A stretch of DNA of 23,686 nucleotides from CAZADA01 sp964524065 (lineage in GTDB: Bacteria; Pseudomonadota; Alphaproteobacteria; Caulobacterales; Maricaulaceae), in contig CAZGCB010000031.1 of NCBI GenBank assembly GCA_964524065.1, positions 1 through 23,686 on the forward strand, in the 5' to 3' direction. Positions within the stretch are counted from its first letter, which is position 1; the number at the start of each line of letters is the position of its first letter. Shown one piece after another: positions 1 through 7,714 of this stretch. The notes below the pieces were generated by a model. It had not been told where the DNA came from and searched no databases. It saw nothing but the letters and a program-made list of their open reading frames with translations. The position numbers and the translations under genes were made by a program.

Positions 1-84
1 GCCGGCTGCGAGGGCGTGGACGAGGGGGCGTGACGCCGCGCGGCGCGCATTGCCTCCGCCTCATGGCGCGCCCATCTCTCTACC

Positions 85-570
85 ATGAGCGACGCCGTCA
101 CCGCACCTCCGGCCAACCTCACCATCTATTATGATGGCGAGTGCCCGTTCTGCACCGGCTATGCGCGGCTGGTGCGGCTGCGCGAGGCGGCGGGGCCCGT
201 GGCGCTGATCGATTGCCGCAGCGAGGACGCCCAGGCCGAGCGTTTGGCTGTGGGTGACTATGCGGGCCTTGTCGATCCCGTCACCCATCAGGCCTTCGCG
301 CCGGACACGCCGCCCCTCGATTTCGATGCGGGCTTTGCCGTGATCCATGGCGGGCGGCTCTATACCGGCGCGGCGGCGGTGCATCATCTGGCGCTGCTGA
401 CCAGCCCGGTGGGCGTGGTGAACCGCCTCAATGCCTGGCTGTTTCGCCATCCGCGTTTCACCCGCGCGAGCTACCCCATCCTCAAGGCGATGCGCAATCT
501 CGCCCTGCGGCTGATGGGCAAGCCCAGCTGGAAGGCGCAGCGCGCCGAGCGCATCGCCGCGGCGGAGTAG
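85..570 (+). CDS. DCC-family (DUF393) thiol-disulfide oxidoreductase-like protein
   Basis: The 161-residue protein opens with a beta strand and the family signature YYDGECPFC at residues 15-23, the DxxCPxC motif that names the DUF393/DCC family (thioredoxin-like, proposed thiol-disulfide exchange). The rest is a compact domain with no signal peptide, so it is predicted to be cytoplasmic. Members of this family are poorly characterised, and the redox role is inferred from the CPxC pair. It starts at an ATG without a clear ribosome binding site and lies 47 bp upstream of rsmG on the same strand, so co-transcription is plausible. Bases 1-84 contain an in-frame stop at 31-33 that could be the tail of an upstream plus-strand gene (mnmG often lies here in relatives), but too little is visible to call it. 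Confidence 0.85.
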   Translation: MSDAVTAPPANLTIYYDGECPFCTGYARLVRLREAAGPVALIDCRSEDAQAERLAVGDYAGLVDPVTHQAFAPDTPPLDFDAGFAVIHGGRLYTGAAAVHHLALLTSPVGVVNRLNAWLFRHPRFTRASYPILKAMRNLALRLMGKPSWKAQRAERIAAAE

Positions 571-617
571 GGCGCAAAGCGCCTCGCGCCGCGCGCGCAT
601 CATGCTAAGCCGCGCGC

Positions 618-1271
618 ATGAGCGCATTCCCCACCTTCACCCAGGCCGACTTCATCGCCGCCACCGGCGTCTCGCCCGACACCGCCGCCCGGTTTGAGGC
701 CTGGCGTCAGCTGCTGGTGAAATGGAACAAGCGGGTGAATTTGGTCGGCCACACCACCTTGGCGGACTTCTGGCGCCGCCACGCCCTCGACAGCGCGCAG
801 CTTATAGCCGTCGCCCGGCAGAAGCGGGGGGAGGCGCTGGCGGACGCGACGTGGCTCGATCTGGGCTCCGGGGCGGGCTTTCCCGGCTTGGCCGTTGCTC
901 TGATGCTGGCTGACAACACGCGGCCTGTGACGCTGGTGGAATCCAACAGCAAGAAGGCGTCCTTCCTGCGTGAGGCGGCCCGCGTCGCGGGTGTCGCCGT
1001 GACGGTGAAGGCCGAGCGCGCCGAGGCTCTGGCGCCCGCGCAAGCAGACATCCTCGCCGCGCGCGCCTTTGCGCCCTTGTCTGATCTGCTGTCGCACATG
1101 CACAGGTTGGCGAAACCGGGAGGCCTTGGCCTCTTCCTCAAAGGGCGAGACGCCCAACGTGAAGTGGAGACGGCGCGACAGTCTTGGGAGTTCACGCTCG
1201 ATACGACGCCCAGCGTCGCGAGTCCTGACGGCGTTGTGCTGTGCGTGCAAAGCTTAGGCGCGAGCCAATGA
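618..1271 (+). CDS. rsmG: 16S rRNA (guanine527-N7)-methyltransferase RsmG
   Basis: The protein has 217 residues, the usual size for RsmG/GidB, which methylates N7 of G527 of 16S rRNA using S-adenosylmethionine. The SAM-binding glycine motif LDLGSGAGFPGLAVA is at about residues 76-90. The conserved upstream segment NLVGHTT...FWRRHALDSAQL precedes it and a VESNSKKASFLREAARVAG strand follows it. Placement directly upstream of parA–parB is the conserved origin-proximal arrangement in alphaproteobacteria and many other bacteria. The ATG at 618 fits the family N-terminus. Identification is from motif and synteny. Confidence 0.96.
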   Translation: MSAFPTFTQADFIAATGVSPDTAARFEAWRQLLVKWNKRVNLVGHTTLADFWRRHALDSAQLIAVARQKRGEALADATWLDLGSGAGFPGLAVALMLADNTRPVTLVESNSKKASFLREAARVAGVAVTVKAERAEALAPAQADILAARAFAPLSDLLSHMHRLAKPGGLGLFLKGRDAQREVETARQSWEFTLDTTPSVASPDGVVLCVQSLGASQ

Positions 1272-1560
1272 AGGCGCGGCGATACACTTCACGCCAGGCT
1301 ATCCCGATTTGGTACAGAGAAAGTGTTACCAACTTCCTAACAGCCTGACTTGCGATTCAATAGTTTTTCACATAGGTTTCTCTGCAGGAAGCCGGGTGCA
1401 TGTCCTACGCTGCGTCAGACGGCGAGCGCGCCTTGGCTGGGTTTCGGTGTGTGTGTCCCCAAGGGAAGGCCGGCGGATATGGCGGCCTTTTGGCAAATCA
1501 GCTTACCCGTCGGCGACTCAGCGCGCGCCAGAATGGCGCGCCTTGGAAGGAGAGACGGGG
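1272..1560. other. rsmG–parA intergenic region
   Basis: This 289-bp stretch separates rsmG from the chosen parA start. A frame is open back to 1309, but the residues upstream of 1561 resemble no ParA and are Arg/Cys-rich, so I treat the region as leader or promoter. It contains two GANTC sites (1354-1358 and 1515-1519), the CcrM methylation target in Caulobacterales. An AT-richer patch at about 1340-1385 stands out from the surroundings. A convincing parS site (16-bp CACGTG-centred palindrome) was not found. Confidence 0.5.
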
Positions 1561-2385
1561 ATGACCACTGCAACGGATGGCGTGCGCGCCATCGCCATCG
1601 CCAACCAGAAGGGCGGCGTGGGCAAAACCACCACCGCCATCAATCTGGGCGCGGCCGCCGCGGCCATGGAGCAGCGGTGCCTCATCATCGATATGGACCC
1701 GCAGGGCAACGCCTCAACCGGCCTTGGCATCAAGAAGGCCGAGCGCACGGTGACCACCTATGAGGTGTTAATGCAAGAGGCCGCCATCCTGGATGGCATC
1801 CTGGAAACCGGCGTGCCGGGCCTCGACATTCTGCCGGCGGTGGCCGATTTGGCTGGCGCCGAGGCCGAAGTCCTCAATGAGGAGCGCAAGCATTATCGCC
1901 TGCGCCGCGCCATTGAGCAGCTCAAAGCCCACATCGCCGAGGGCAAAGCCGCGGACTACAAATACATTTACATTGACTGCCCGCCCTCGCTGAACGTGCT
2001 GACGGTCAATGCGCTGACGGCCAGCGATACGGTGCTGATCCCGTTGCAATGCGAGTTCTTCGCGCTCGAGGGCATCACGCAAATGTCCCAGACGGTGAAT
2101 CTGGTGCGCCAGAACCTCAATCCGAGCTTGGGCTATGAGGGCGTGCTCCTCACCATGGTTGATGGCCGCAACAACCTCGCCAAGGAAGTCGAGGCCGATG
2201 TGCGCGCCCACTATAAAGATGTGGTGTACGACACCGTCATTCCACGGAATGTCAAAGTGGCTGAAGCGCCCGCCCACGGACTGCCGGTGATCTTGTATGA
2301 CCGCACCTCCGCCGGGGCGCAGGCGTATCTCAATCTCGCACGCGAAGTCTTGCAGGCCGACGGGGTGCTCGCGGCCGCGGCGTAG
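1561..2385 (+). CDS. parA: Chromosome partitioning ATPase ParA
   Basis: ParA is the Walker-type ATPase that moves ParB–parS origin complexes to opposite cell poles. The 274-residue product shows the deviant Walker A motif KGGVGKTT at residues 17-24, the A' motif LIIDMDPQGNAST, and the switch region YIYIDCPPSLN. The start at 1561 is set by the AAGGAGAGA Shine-Dalgarno sequence just upstream; a longer reading from 1309 would add residues unlike the family. parB follows on the same strand after 104 bp that hold a perfect palindrome. No missing key residues were seen. Confidence 0.97.
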   Translation: MTTATDGVRAIAIANQKGGVGKTTTAINLGAAAAAMEQRCLIIDMDPQGNASTGLGIKKAERTVTTYEVLMQEAAILDGILETGVPGLDILPAVADLAGAEAEVLNEERKHYRLRRAIEQLKAHIAEGKAADYKYIYIDCPPSLNVLTVNALTASDTVLIPLQCEFFALEGITQMSQTVNLVRQNLNPSLGYEGVLLTMVDGRNNLAKEVEADVRAHYKDVVYDTVIPRNVKVAEAPAHGLPVILYDRTSAGAQAYLNLAREVLQADGVLAAAA

Positions 2386-2443
2386 TCTCAAGCGACTGTC
2401 GTCGGTCCGCGCCAAGCACAGGCGGGTCGGCGGGGCAGGGCAG

Positions 2444-2465
2444 AGGGAGTCCGCACGGACTCCCT
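2444..2465. repeat. 22-bp perfect inverted repeat between parA and parB
   Basis: Two 10-base arms, AGGGAGTCCG and CGGACTCCCT, flank a CA centre. As RNA this would form a stem of about 9 bp with a GCAC loop, ending about 9 bases before the parB Shine-Dalgarno region (GAGGAAGGA, 2474-2482). No T-run follows, so it is not a standard intrinsic terminator. It could be an mRNA processing or stability element, an attenuator adjusting the ParA:ParB ratio, or a protein-binding dyad. The sequence is certain; the function is unknown. Confidence 0.7.
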
Positions 2466-2489
2466 TCTGACTCCAGAGGAAGGAACAGG

Positions 2490-3431
2490 ATGATGGCCGC
2501 CACCAAACCTCGCCGTCTCGCCCGCGGACTGGCTTCCCTCATCGGGGAGCCGGACGAGGGCGTCTCGCGCGCAGAGCGCGTGGCTGTCCTGGCGTCCACC
2601 TCGGAGGGCGCGAAGGCCGATGGCGATCGTCCGCAAACGGCGGCGATCAGCGCCATTCATCCCAATGCGGATCAACCGCGGCGCTATTTCGACGATAAGG
2701 AGCTGGAGGAACTCTCCCTCTCCATCGCGGAGAAGGGGGTGCTGCAGCCCATTCTGGTGCGTCCGCATCCGAGCGAAAAACAAGCCTTCCAGATTGTCGC
2801 GGGCGAGCGCCGCTGGCGCGCCGCCAAGAAGGCCGGGCTCGACATCGTTCCGGTACTTGTCCGACCGCTGTCCGACCGCGAGGTGCTGGAGATCTCCATC
2901 GTGGAGAATGTTCAGCGCACGAATCTGAATCCGATTGAGGAGGCGCGCGGCTATAAGGCGCTCATTGATGATTTCGGCCACAAGCACGAAGACGTGGCGC
3001 GCGTTGTCTCCAAAAGCCGCTCGCACATCACGAACGCGCTGCGGCTTCTTCAGCTGCCGGACAGTGTCGTAGACATGATCGTGCAGGGCAAACTGTCCGC
3101 TGGCCATGCTCGCGCCATCGCCTCGGCCCGCGATGTGGAGGAGTTGGCGGACAAAATCGTCCGCGGCAAGCTGTCCGTACGCGAAGCAGAGGCTCTCGCG
3201 CGCAATGTCAGCGAGGAGGGGAGTGTTGGACCGTCCCCATCCGGTTCTGCTGGCCGCCGACCTTTGGGCAAGGACGCCATGACGATGGAGTTGGAGCGGG
3301 CCGTGGCCGTCGCCACCGGCGTGCAGGTGGACATCAAGCGCAGCGGCAATGATGGCGGGGAAATTCGCCTGCGCTTCGCTCAGCCGGATCAGCTCTTAGA
3401 AATCTGCCGCCGCCTGCAAGGCGGGCTGTAG
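2490..3431 (+). CDS. parB: Chromosome partitioning protein ParB (CTP-dependent parS-binding clamp)
   Basis: The protein has 313 residues. The N-terminal tail has LARGLASLIGE (about residues 10-20), a basic segment typical of ParB proteins that stimulate ParA. The ParB/Srx CTP-binding domain follows, with HPNADQPRRYF and AGERRWRAAKKAG (the GERR box). The helix-turn-helix that reads parS is VARVVSKSRSHITNALRLLQLP at about residues 169-190. The C-terminal dimerisation domain completes the protein. The start is ATGATG at 2490 behind GAGGAAGGA, and the second ATG would remove one residue. It forms an operon with parA. A 7-bp hairpin (3438-3444 with 3452-3458) sits just past the stop, without a T-tract. 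Confidence 0.97.
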   Translation: MMAATKPRRLARGLASLIGEPDEGVSRAERVAVLASTSEGAKADGDRPQTAAISAIHPNADQPRRYFDDKELEELSLSIAEKGVLQPILVRPHPSEKQAFQIVAGERRWRAAKKAGLDIVPVLVRPLSDREVLEISIVENVQRTNLNPIEEARGYKALIDDFGHKHEDVARVVSKSRSHITNALRLLQLPDSVVDMIVQGKLSAGHARAIASARDVEELADKIVRGKLSVREAEALARNVSEEGSVGPSPSGSAGRRPLGKDAMTMELERAVAVATGVQVDIKRSGNDGGEIRLRFAQPDQLLEICRRLQGGL

Positions 3432-3437
3432 CGGCGC

Positions 3438-3458
3438 CGGCTGGCGCGGGGCCAGCCG
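3438..3458 (+). terminator. Hairpin after parB (weak terminator candidate)
   Basis: CGGCTGG and CCAGCCG form a perfect 7-bp stem with a 7-base loop beginning 7 bases after the parB stop. The convergent UPF0114 gene ends about 90 bp further on. There is no T-run after the stem, so termination would need Rho, or the hairpin may only protect the mRNA 3' end. Confidence 0.35.
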
Positions 3459-3548
3459 ATCCGTTGGCGTGGCACGCAAACATAGCACCGCTCGCCAGTC
3501 CTGCGGCCCGTGCGCGCCGGACATGTGAGAGCCGGGCGAGAAGGGGGT

Positions 3549-4145
3549 CTACTTCACGTCCGTCTGTTGCGGCTCAGCGTCCGCTGCAGATCCCGCAGTG
3601 CGCGCCCCTCGGCTCTTGGGATGCAGCTGCGCCAGGCGCAACGCGCCCGCCAGCAGCAGGATCGACACCGGCAGCACCAAAAGCTGCACCGCACCCTGCA
3701 GCGATAAATTGGGCCCTTCGGAGTGGAACGTCTCCAGGGCCATGCGCAAAAACAGCACAAACAAAATGACCAGGATCACTTCGGCCAGCGTCTGCTTCAG
3801 TTCGCCAATATGATCCACATGCAGCCAGTCCGGCAGACCCAGCTCCTGATGCGTACGCTCCGGCCGCACGAAAAGGCCGTAGAGGCCATAGCCGAAATAC
3901 AAAAACACCACCGCGATGAGAAACCGATCCAGCGCGCCGATCAGATGCACCATGGTCGCATCGCCGGCTGGCATGTCGCCGCGCGCATGCCCATCGGCGA
4001 AGGCGATGGCGGCGAAGCCCTCATAGGTGTGCATCAGGCCGAGATAAAACATCAGCCCCGCCCCAAACCAGGAGGCGAGCACGGCGATGAGCGTGGACAC
4101 GCGCGTGGCGGTGAACAGCCAGCGTTCAATGGTGTTCCAATTCAT
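3549..4145 (-). CDS. UPF0114/YqhA-family integral membrane protein
   Basis: The 198-residue product has hydrophobic stretches at about residues 12-35, 67-88, 115-135 and 148-165, consistent with four inner-membrane helices. The sequence HLIGALDRFLIAVVFLYFGYGLYGLFV followed by LPDWLHV and an HIGELKQTLAEVI helix is the pattern of the YqhA/UPF0114 family. The function is not established. I chose the ATG at 4145, which follows AGGGAT in the minus-strand leader. A longer frame to 4253 would add a Pro/Arg-rich tail that does not look like this family. The C-terminal 30 residues are hydrophilic and not conserved-looking. It faces parB tail to tail. Confidence 0.85.
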   Translation of the reverse strand: MNWNTIERWLFTATRVSTLIAVLASWFGAGLMFYLGLMHTYEGFAAIAFADGHARGDMPAGDATMVHLIGALDRFLIAVVFLYFGYGLYGLFVRPERTHQELGLPDWLHVDHIGELKQTLAEVILVILFVLFLRMALETFHSEGPNLSLQGAVQLLVLPVSILLLAGALRLAQLHPKSRGARTAGSAADAEPQQTDVK

Positions 4146-4292
4146 CGCAGTCGATCCCTGCGGTCGTGGCGTCGGCGGACATAAAAGATATCGCGCAGGT
4201 GGGCGCCGCCGAGGGGGTTTGAAGCGGTGGCGCGCAGGTTCCTGCTGCGGCAAACCGACGCGCTCAACCGGGGCCGCCCCGCACGCTGCGGC

Positions 4293-4538
4293 TCAGCGCT
4301 CCACCATCGGCGCGAAACGCTGTGCGTAGTGATGAAACTCGGCGTCATATTCGGACGCCGCGAGGATCACGCCGTCGCGAATCATAATCTCGCCGGAAGC
4401 AAACTCGGCGCAAATCCGCCGCCGCCGCCGAGCGGCCTCGTCCGCGGCGGTGGCGGCGTGTGGTTGAGCGGCTAGCGCAGGCGGCAGCGCGGCGACCGCG
4501 ATGGCCGAAGCTGAGGTGAGAAAACACCGCCTGTGCAT
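4293..4538 (-). CDS. Small twin-arginine signal protein paired with the GMC oxidoreductase
   Basis: The 81-residue product begins MHRRCFLTSASAIAVAALP, a twin-arginine (Tat) signal with RRxFL, a hydrophobic core and an ALA cleavage site near residue 24. The mature part is only about 57 residues, with an Arg-rich run followed by a short acidic/aromatic tail; I recognise no domain. The ATG at 4538 is preceded at optimal spacing by GGAGG, which lies inside the last codons of the GMC gene. The two genes are therefore 2 bp apart and probably translationally coupled. In fructose and gluconate dehydrogenases a small Tat-bearing subunit carries a signal-less GMC subunit across the inner membrane. The same role is inferred here but not shown. 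Confidence 0.7.
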   Translation of the reverse strand: MHRRCFLTSASAIAVAALPPALAAQPHAATAADEAARRRRRICAEFASGEIMIRDGVILAASEYDAEFHHYAQRFAPMVER

Positions 4539-4540
4539 GT

Positions 4541-5884
4541 TCAAGCCTCCACTGTGCTCAAGGCATAAAAGCCCAACGCCATGGCGTTCAGCGTCGGATT
4601 GACGGAGCCGCCCCGGGGAAAAACGGCGCTGCCGGCCACAAGGACATTGTCATGGCCATAAAGGCGGCACCGGTCATCGACCACGCCGCCCGCCTCCAGC
4701 GGGCCCATACAAGCGCCGCCCATATGATGGTGGCCGCCGCCAAGAAAGACGTTCTCGTCTAAGAAGCTCTCCCGCTGATTGGTCAGCTTGAGGCGCGTTT
4801 GATCATGCGCGCCGAGATACTGCGCGAATTTCAGCATGGCCGACCAAATCCGGGCTCGTGTTGTGTGATCGACTCGGTAATCCAGCCGCAGAAGCGGCAG
4901 CCCGTCAAAGCCCGTTTCACTGGAAAGTGTGAGGCGATTGTCCTTTAGCGGCATCTGTTCATTGATGGAGGTGAGGAAGGACAGATTAGGGCGCTTCACC
5001 AGTTGCATGGTGTGGGACAGGCGTGGCCCGGCCACAGAGGCGCGATCGGCAAGGCCATATTTGGTTGCAATCACATAGTCGCCCGTGGGGGCTCGGAATT
5101 GCTCCGCATGGCGCGCGAATACAGACCCCGCGTCAAAAGCCACATGCGCTAACAGCGGATGCGGATGTTCGCACCAATAGCGGCCAATATTGTCGGACAC
5201 GCGACGGGTGAGGGGGCTGCCCGCCGCGTCATGGATCAGCAGGATGCGGATGGTTTCTAAACATCCACAGGCCAGCACATAATAGTCGGCCTGATGCTGT
5301 TCGACGCGATCGTCCTTGGCCACGGAGACCGAGTCGAGGCGTGCGCCATTGAAGTTGAAGCGATCGAGGCGGCTGCCCGTATGGATGTCGATGCTTTGCA
5401 GCGCCTGTGCATGGTAGGTGTAGAAGTCGCCGCGTCTGAGGCCGCCCTCTGGTGCGATAAGCGGGCTGAGCTTGTAGGATTTGGGCGTATAGAACGGCCC
5501 GTCGGGCGGGGTGAGATCACTGTTGTCCTGAGGGTTCCAGGAGCCCGCAATCTCCAGATCGCGCGCCGCGCGGCCAAGATGGGGCTCCAAATCCGCTTTG
5601 CCGATCAGCCAATGGGGAGCGTCGGCTGCGAGGGGGTCGAAATCCTGCGGGTCCAGCGGATGGGAGTTGCCGCCCCACACCCATGTTGTGCCGCCCAAAA
5701 TCGACATGCGCGTGGACGCGATCGGGTAGTAGGAATCGGGCCGGGCCAAGTTGCCGCCAGTGTCCACGCCCGTGTGTGCGGCGCCGCCGGCTTCCAACAC
5801 GCACACCTCATGGCCGCGTTCTTGAGCAAACAGCGCCAGCGACAATCCGACTGGACCACCGCCGATAATGCACACACGCGCCAT
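4541..5884 (-). CDS. FAD-dependent GMC-family oxidoreductase
   Basis: The 447-residue protein has the N-terminal Rossmann FAD motif VCIIGGGPVGLSLALFAQ at residues 4-21, ending in the ribose-binding acidic residue of VLEAGG. A WVWGGNSHPLDPQDF segment follows. The C-terminal GMC domain carries the HHHMGGACMGP motif and ends with GSAVFPRGGSVNPTLNAMAL, the conserved His and Asn active-site strands. The substrate is unknown; the family oxidises alcohols, sugars or sterols. No signal peptide is visible, while the next gene encodes a Tat-signal protein. A GGTGAGG lies just before the ATG and a promoter-like pair is about 30-60 bp upstream. Confidence 0.88.
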   Translation of the reverse strand: MARVCIIGGGPVGLSLALFAQERGHEVCVLEAGGAAHTGVDTGGNLARPDSYYPIASTRMSILGGTTWVWGGNSHPLDPQDFDPLAADAPHWLIGKADLEPHLGRAARDLEIAGSWNPQDNSDLTPPDGPFYTPKSYKLSPLIAPEGGLRRGDFYTYHAQALQSIDIHTGSRLDRFNFNGARLDSVSVAKDDRVEQHQADYYVLACGCLETIRILLIHDAAGSPLTRRVSDNIGRYWCEHPHPLLAHVAFDAGSVFARHAEQFRAPTGDYVIATKYGLADRASVAGPRLSHTMQLVKRPNLSFLTSINEQMPLKDNRLTLSSETGFDGLPLLRLDYRVDHTTRARIWSAMLKFAQYLGAHDQTRLKLTNQRESFLDENVFLGGGHHHMGGACMGPLEAGGVVDDRCRLYGHDNVLVAGSAVFPRGGSVNPTLNAMALGFYALSTVEA

Positions 5885-5916
5885 GAACGCCTCACCGCCG
5901 ATACACGTCCCGTCAG

Positions 5917-5946
5917 ATTATCTCGTATTGGTGTTCATCGCGACAA
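5917..5946 (-). promoter_or_regulatory. Candidate promoter for the GMC oxidoreductase–Tat protein operon
   Basis: Read on the minus strand, TTGTCG (5946-5941) and GATAAT (5922-5917) are separated by 18 bases, matching 4/6 and 5/6 of the sigma-70 boxes. Transcription would start about 25 bases before the GMC ATG. The 189-bp gap between holA and this gene contains no other strong signal. This was found by eye and has not been scored. Confidence 0.4.
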
Positions 5947-6073
5947 GGCGCCGTGATGGCAGCGCTGCTGATCATGCCGCCCAGGATTTTAGGATTCAGG
6001 CCGACAAGGCTCGTCAGTCGCGCGACCGCGCCGCGGCGGGATCCGGTGAGACGCGCGCCCGGCGCCAAGCCGC

Positions 6074-7111
6074 TCACCGCCCAGCCATTTGCGCCAGGGC
6101 CAGCAACATGCGCCCACACAGCGCCGCATCCGGCGCGCTGGACTGTTTCAGCGCCCGTTCGGTGTCAAACACGCGGCTCGCGGCCGCGTTGAGGCGCGTG
6201 TCGCTCCAGTGGCGCAATTGCGTTTTCAACGCCGCCCGGCGGGGCCCGAAAGCCGGCGGTCGCAGCCCGTTCAGCGCCTCATCGGCGCTCGCGCCGCCGA
6301 CCATGGCCGCCTTGAGGCTCTGCAGCCGCGCCACGGCCCGCTGCACCGCGCGGCACACGCCCACAGGCGCGGCGCCCGCTTCCAAAGCGCGCAGAAAGGC
6401 CGCATCCGCCTCCAGGGCGCGGCCCTCCAAAGCGGCGGCGGCGATGGCGTCGAGATCAGCCGGCTCGGCCCCGGCGATCACCGCATCCACATCCGCAGCG
6501 CTGAGCGGTTCGCGTTGATCGCCGGCATAAAGCACCAGCGTGTCCAACGCGCCGCGGGCGAGGGCGCGATCGCCCTCCAATCGCGGGATCAAGGTGGCGC
6601 GGGCGTCCTCGCTCAGTGTGACGCCGGCCGCGCGCAGGGTGTCCTCCGCCAAGCGGGCCAAATCACGCGCCTCATCGCGATAGCAGGGCAGGGCGGCGGC
6701 CGTTTTCGCGCCCTCGAACGCTTTGCGGATTTTTGAGCGTGGGGTGAGTTCGCCAGCTTCTACAATCAGCCGCGCGGCGGGCGTGTAGGCGCCAGCGTCC
6801 AACGCTTTGAGCACGGCGGTGAGCGCTGTCGCCGCCGCATCACCGGTGATGGCGAGACGCACAGCGCGATCCCCGCCGCCAAAGCTCAACGCGCGCAGTT
6901 CATCTTCCAGGCGCGCCGGATCGCCTTTGATCTCGCTCTCATCCAGGGAGGCGAGGGCGAAGGGATCATCCTGGGCCACCCCGTAGCCCGTCAGCAGGGC
7001 CTTGGCCCGTTCGCGCGCGAGGCCGCGATCGGGCCCATAGACGAGCACGGCCCACAGCTTGGGATCGGGCGCTTTGGCGAAGGCGTCGGCCTTGGCGGCG
7101 GTGATTTTCAT
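6074..7111 (-). CDS. holA: DNA polymerase III delta subunit HolA
   Basis: The 345-residue length and the N-terminus LWAVLVYGPDRGLARERAKALL (about residues 20-41) match the delta subunit of the clamp loader, which opens the beta sliding clamp. Typical alphaproteobacterial HolA blocks are visible: FALASLDESEIKGDPARLEDEL, the LIVEAGELTPRSKIRKAFE strand, and CYRDEARDLARLAEDTL. Like other delta subunits it has no intact Walker motif. It lies 39 bp downstream of lptE on the same strand, in the common leuS–lptE–holA block, so it is probably co-transcribed with them. Confidence 0.93.
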   Translation of the reverse strand: MKITAAKADAFAKAPDPKLWAVLVYGPDRGLARERAKALLTGYGVAQDDPFALASLDESEIKGDPARLEDELRALSFGGGDRAVRLAITGDAAATALTAVLKALDAGAYTPAARLIVEAGELTPRSKIRKAFEGAKTAAALPCYRDEARDLARLAEDTLRAAGVTLSEDARATLIPRLEGDRALARGALDTLVLYAGDQREPLSAADVDAVIAGAEPADLDAIAAAALEGRALEADAAFLRALEAGAAPVGVCRAVQRAVARLQSLKAAMVGGASADEALNGLRPPAFGPRRAALKTQLRHWSDTRLNAAASRVFDTERALKQSSAPDAALCGRMLLALAQMAGR

Positions 7112-7150
7112 GGCCGGCGTGTCACACAGCGCGCAGACATAAGGCGCGGC

Positions 7151-7714
7151 TTAGCCCAGTGGCTCGTTGGCCACCGCGATGGTGATCACAGCGCGCAGCC
7201 GCTCCGCCGCGAGGTCCGCCGCGCGGACTTTGGCGTTCTCCTCCACCGCGATGGAGGCGTAGGGGTCCTCGCCAAACGCTGAGTCCCGCGGCACATCATA
7301 GGAGGCGGCGCCGCTCACACGCCCCCGATCCACCAGCTTGCCATCGCGCGATCGCACGAGGGCGTAGCGGACATTCAGCACCACTTCATACCGTGTGGCC
7401 ACGTCCTGCGCCGTGATCCCGAATCCCGCGCGCCGTTCATCGACTTCCAAGGTCAGGGTGTAGAGCGGCTCCGCGTCGCCATAGGCGGCGAAACCGTCAA
7501 TCACCGCTTGGCGCAGCAGATAGTTGGTCCGGCCGCTGCCTGTGACGACGTCCATCGCCGCCAGCTTTTGCGACGCACCGGTGCTGTGCGCGTAGATGGG
7601 CCGAAAGCCGCAACCCGCGACGCTGAGGCTGAGGCTGAGGCTGAGCAAAGCGGCGACGGCGATGCAGACACGCCCGAAGCGGGCGGATGCAAAGGGGGGA
7701 GGGCCAAACATCAT
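7151..7714 (-). CDS. lptE: LPS-assembly lipoprotein LptE
   Basis: The 187-residue outer-membrane lipoprotein is the plug and partner of LptD in lipopolysaccharide insertion. It starts MMFGPPP, has a hydrophobic signal at about residues 15-33 and a lipobox VAGC followed by GFRPIY, the usual LptE start after the acylated Cys. The start at 7714 overlaps the leuS stop as ATGA, indicating translational coupling; a frame open further upstream lies inside leuS. The h-region is encoded partly by four tandem GCTGAG hexamers (plus-strand reading), giving LSLSLSLS. Weak primary sequence conservation is normal for LptE, so the call also rests on position between leuS and holA. Confidence 0.88.
   Translation of the reverse strand: MMFGPPPFASARFGRVCIAVAALLSLSLSLSVAGCGFRPIYAHSTGASQKLAAMDVVTGSGRTNYLLRQAVIDGFAAYGDAEPLYTLTLEVDERRAGFGITAQDVATRYEVVLNVRYALVRSRDGKLVDRGRVSGAASYDVPRDSAFGEDPYASIAVEENAKVRAADLAAERLRAVITIAVANEPLG
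7622..7645. repeat. Four tandem hexanucleotide repeats in the lptE signal sequence
   Basis: GCTGAG is repeated four times perfectly, encoding alternating Leu-Ser on the minus strand in the hydrophobic core of the LptE signal peptide. A slippage event would change the signal length by two residues without shifting the frame. Confidence 0.9.

Noticed and set aside
1309..1560. Possible 84-residue N-terminal extension of ParA in the same frame
   Set aside because: The extension is Arg/Cys-rich with no resemblance to ParA, and a strong AAGGAGAGA ribosome binding site marks the ATG at 1561.
2238..2251. Inverted repeat CATTCC-AC-GGAATG inside parA, considered as parS
   Set aside because: It lacks the CACGTG core and the full 16-bp parS palindrome, and the bases encode conserved ParA residues (VIPRNVK).
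4912..4930. GTTTCAC...GGAAAG in the GMC gene, considered as parS
   Set aside because: The centre CACTGG breaks the palindrome and the sequence is coding.
5913..6119. 68-residue minus-strand frame overlapping the end of holA and the GMC leader
   Set aside because: It overlaps holA, has no ribosome binding site and covers the predicted GMC promoter. No family resemblance was seen.
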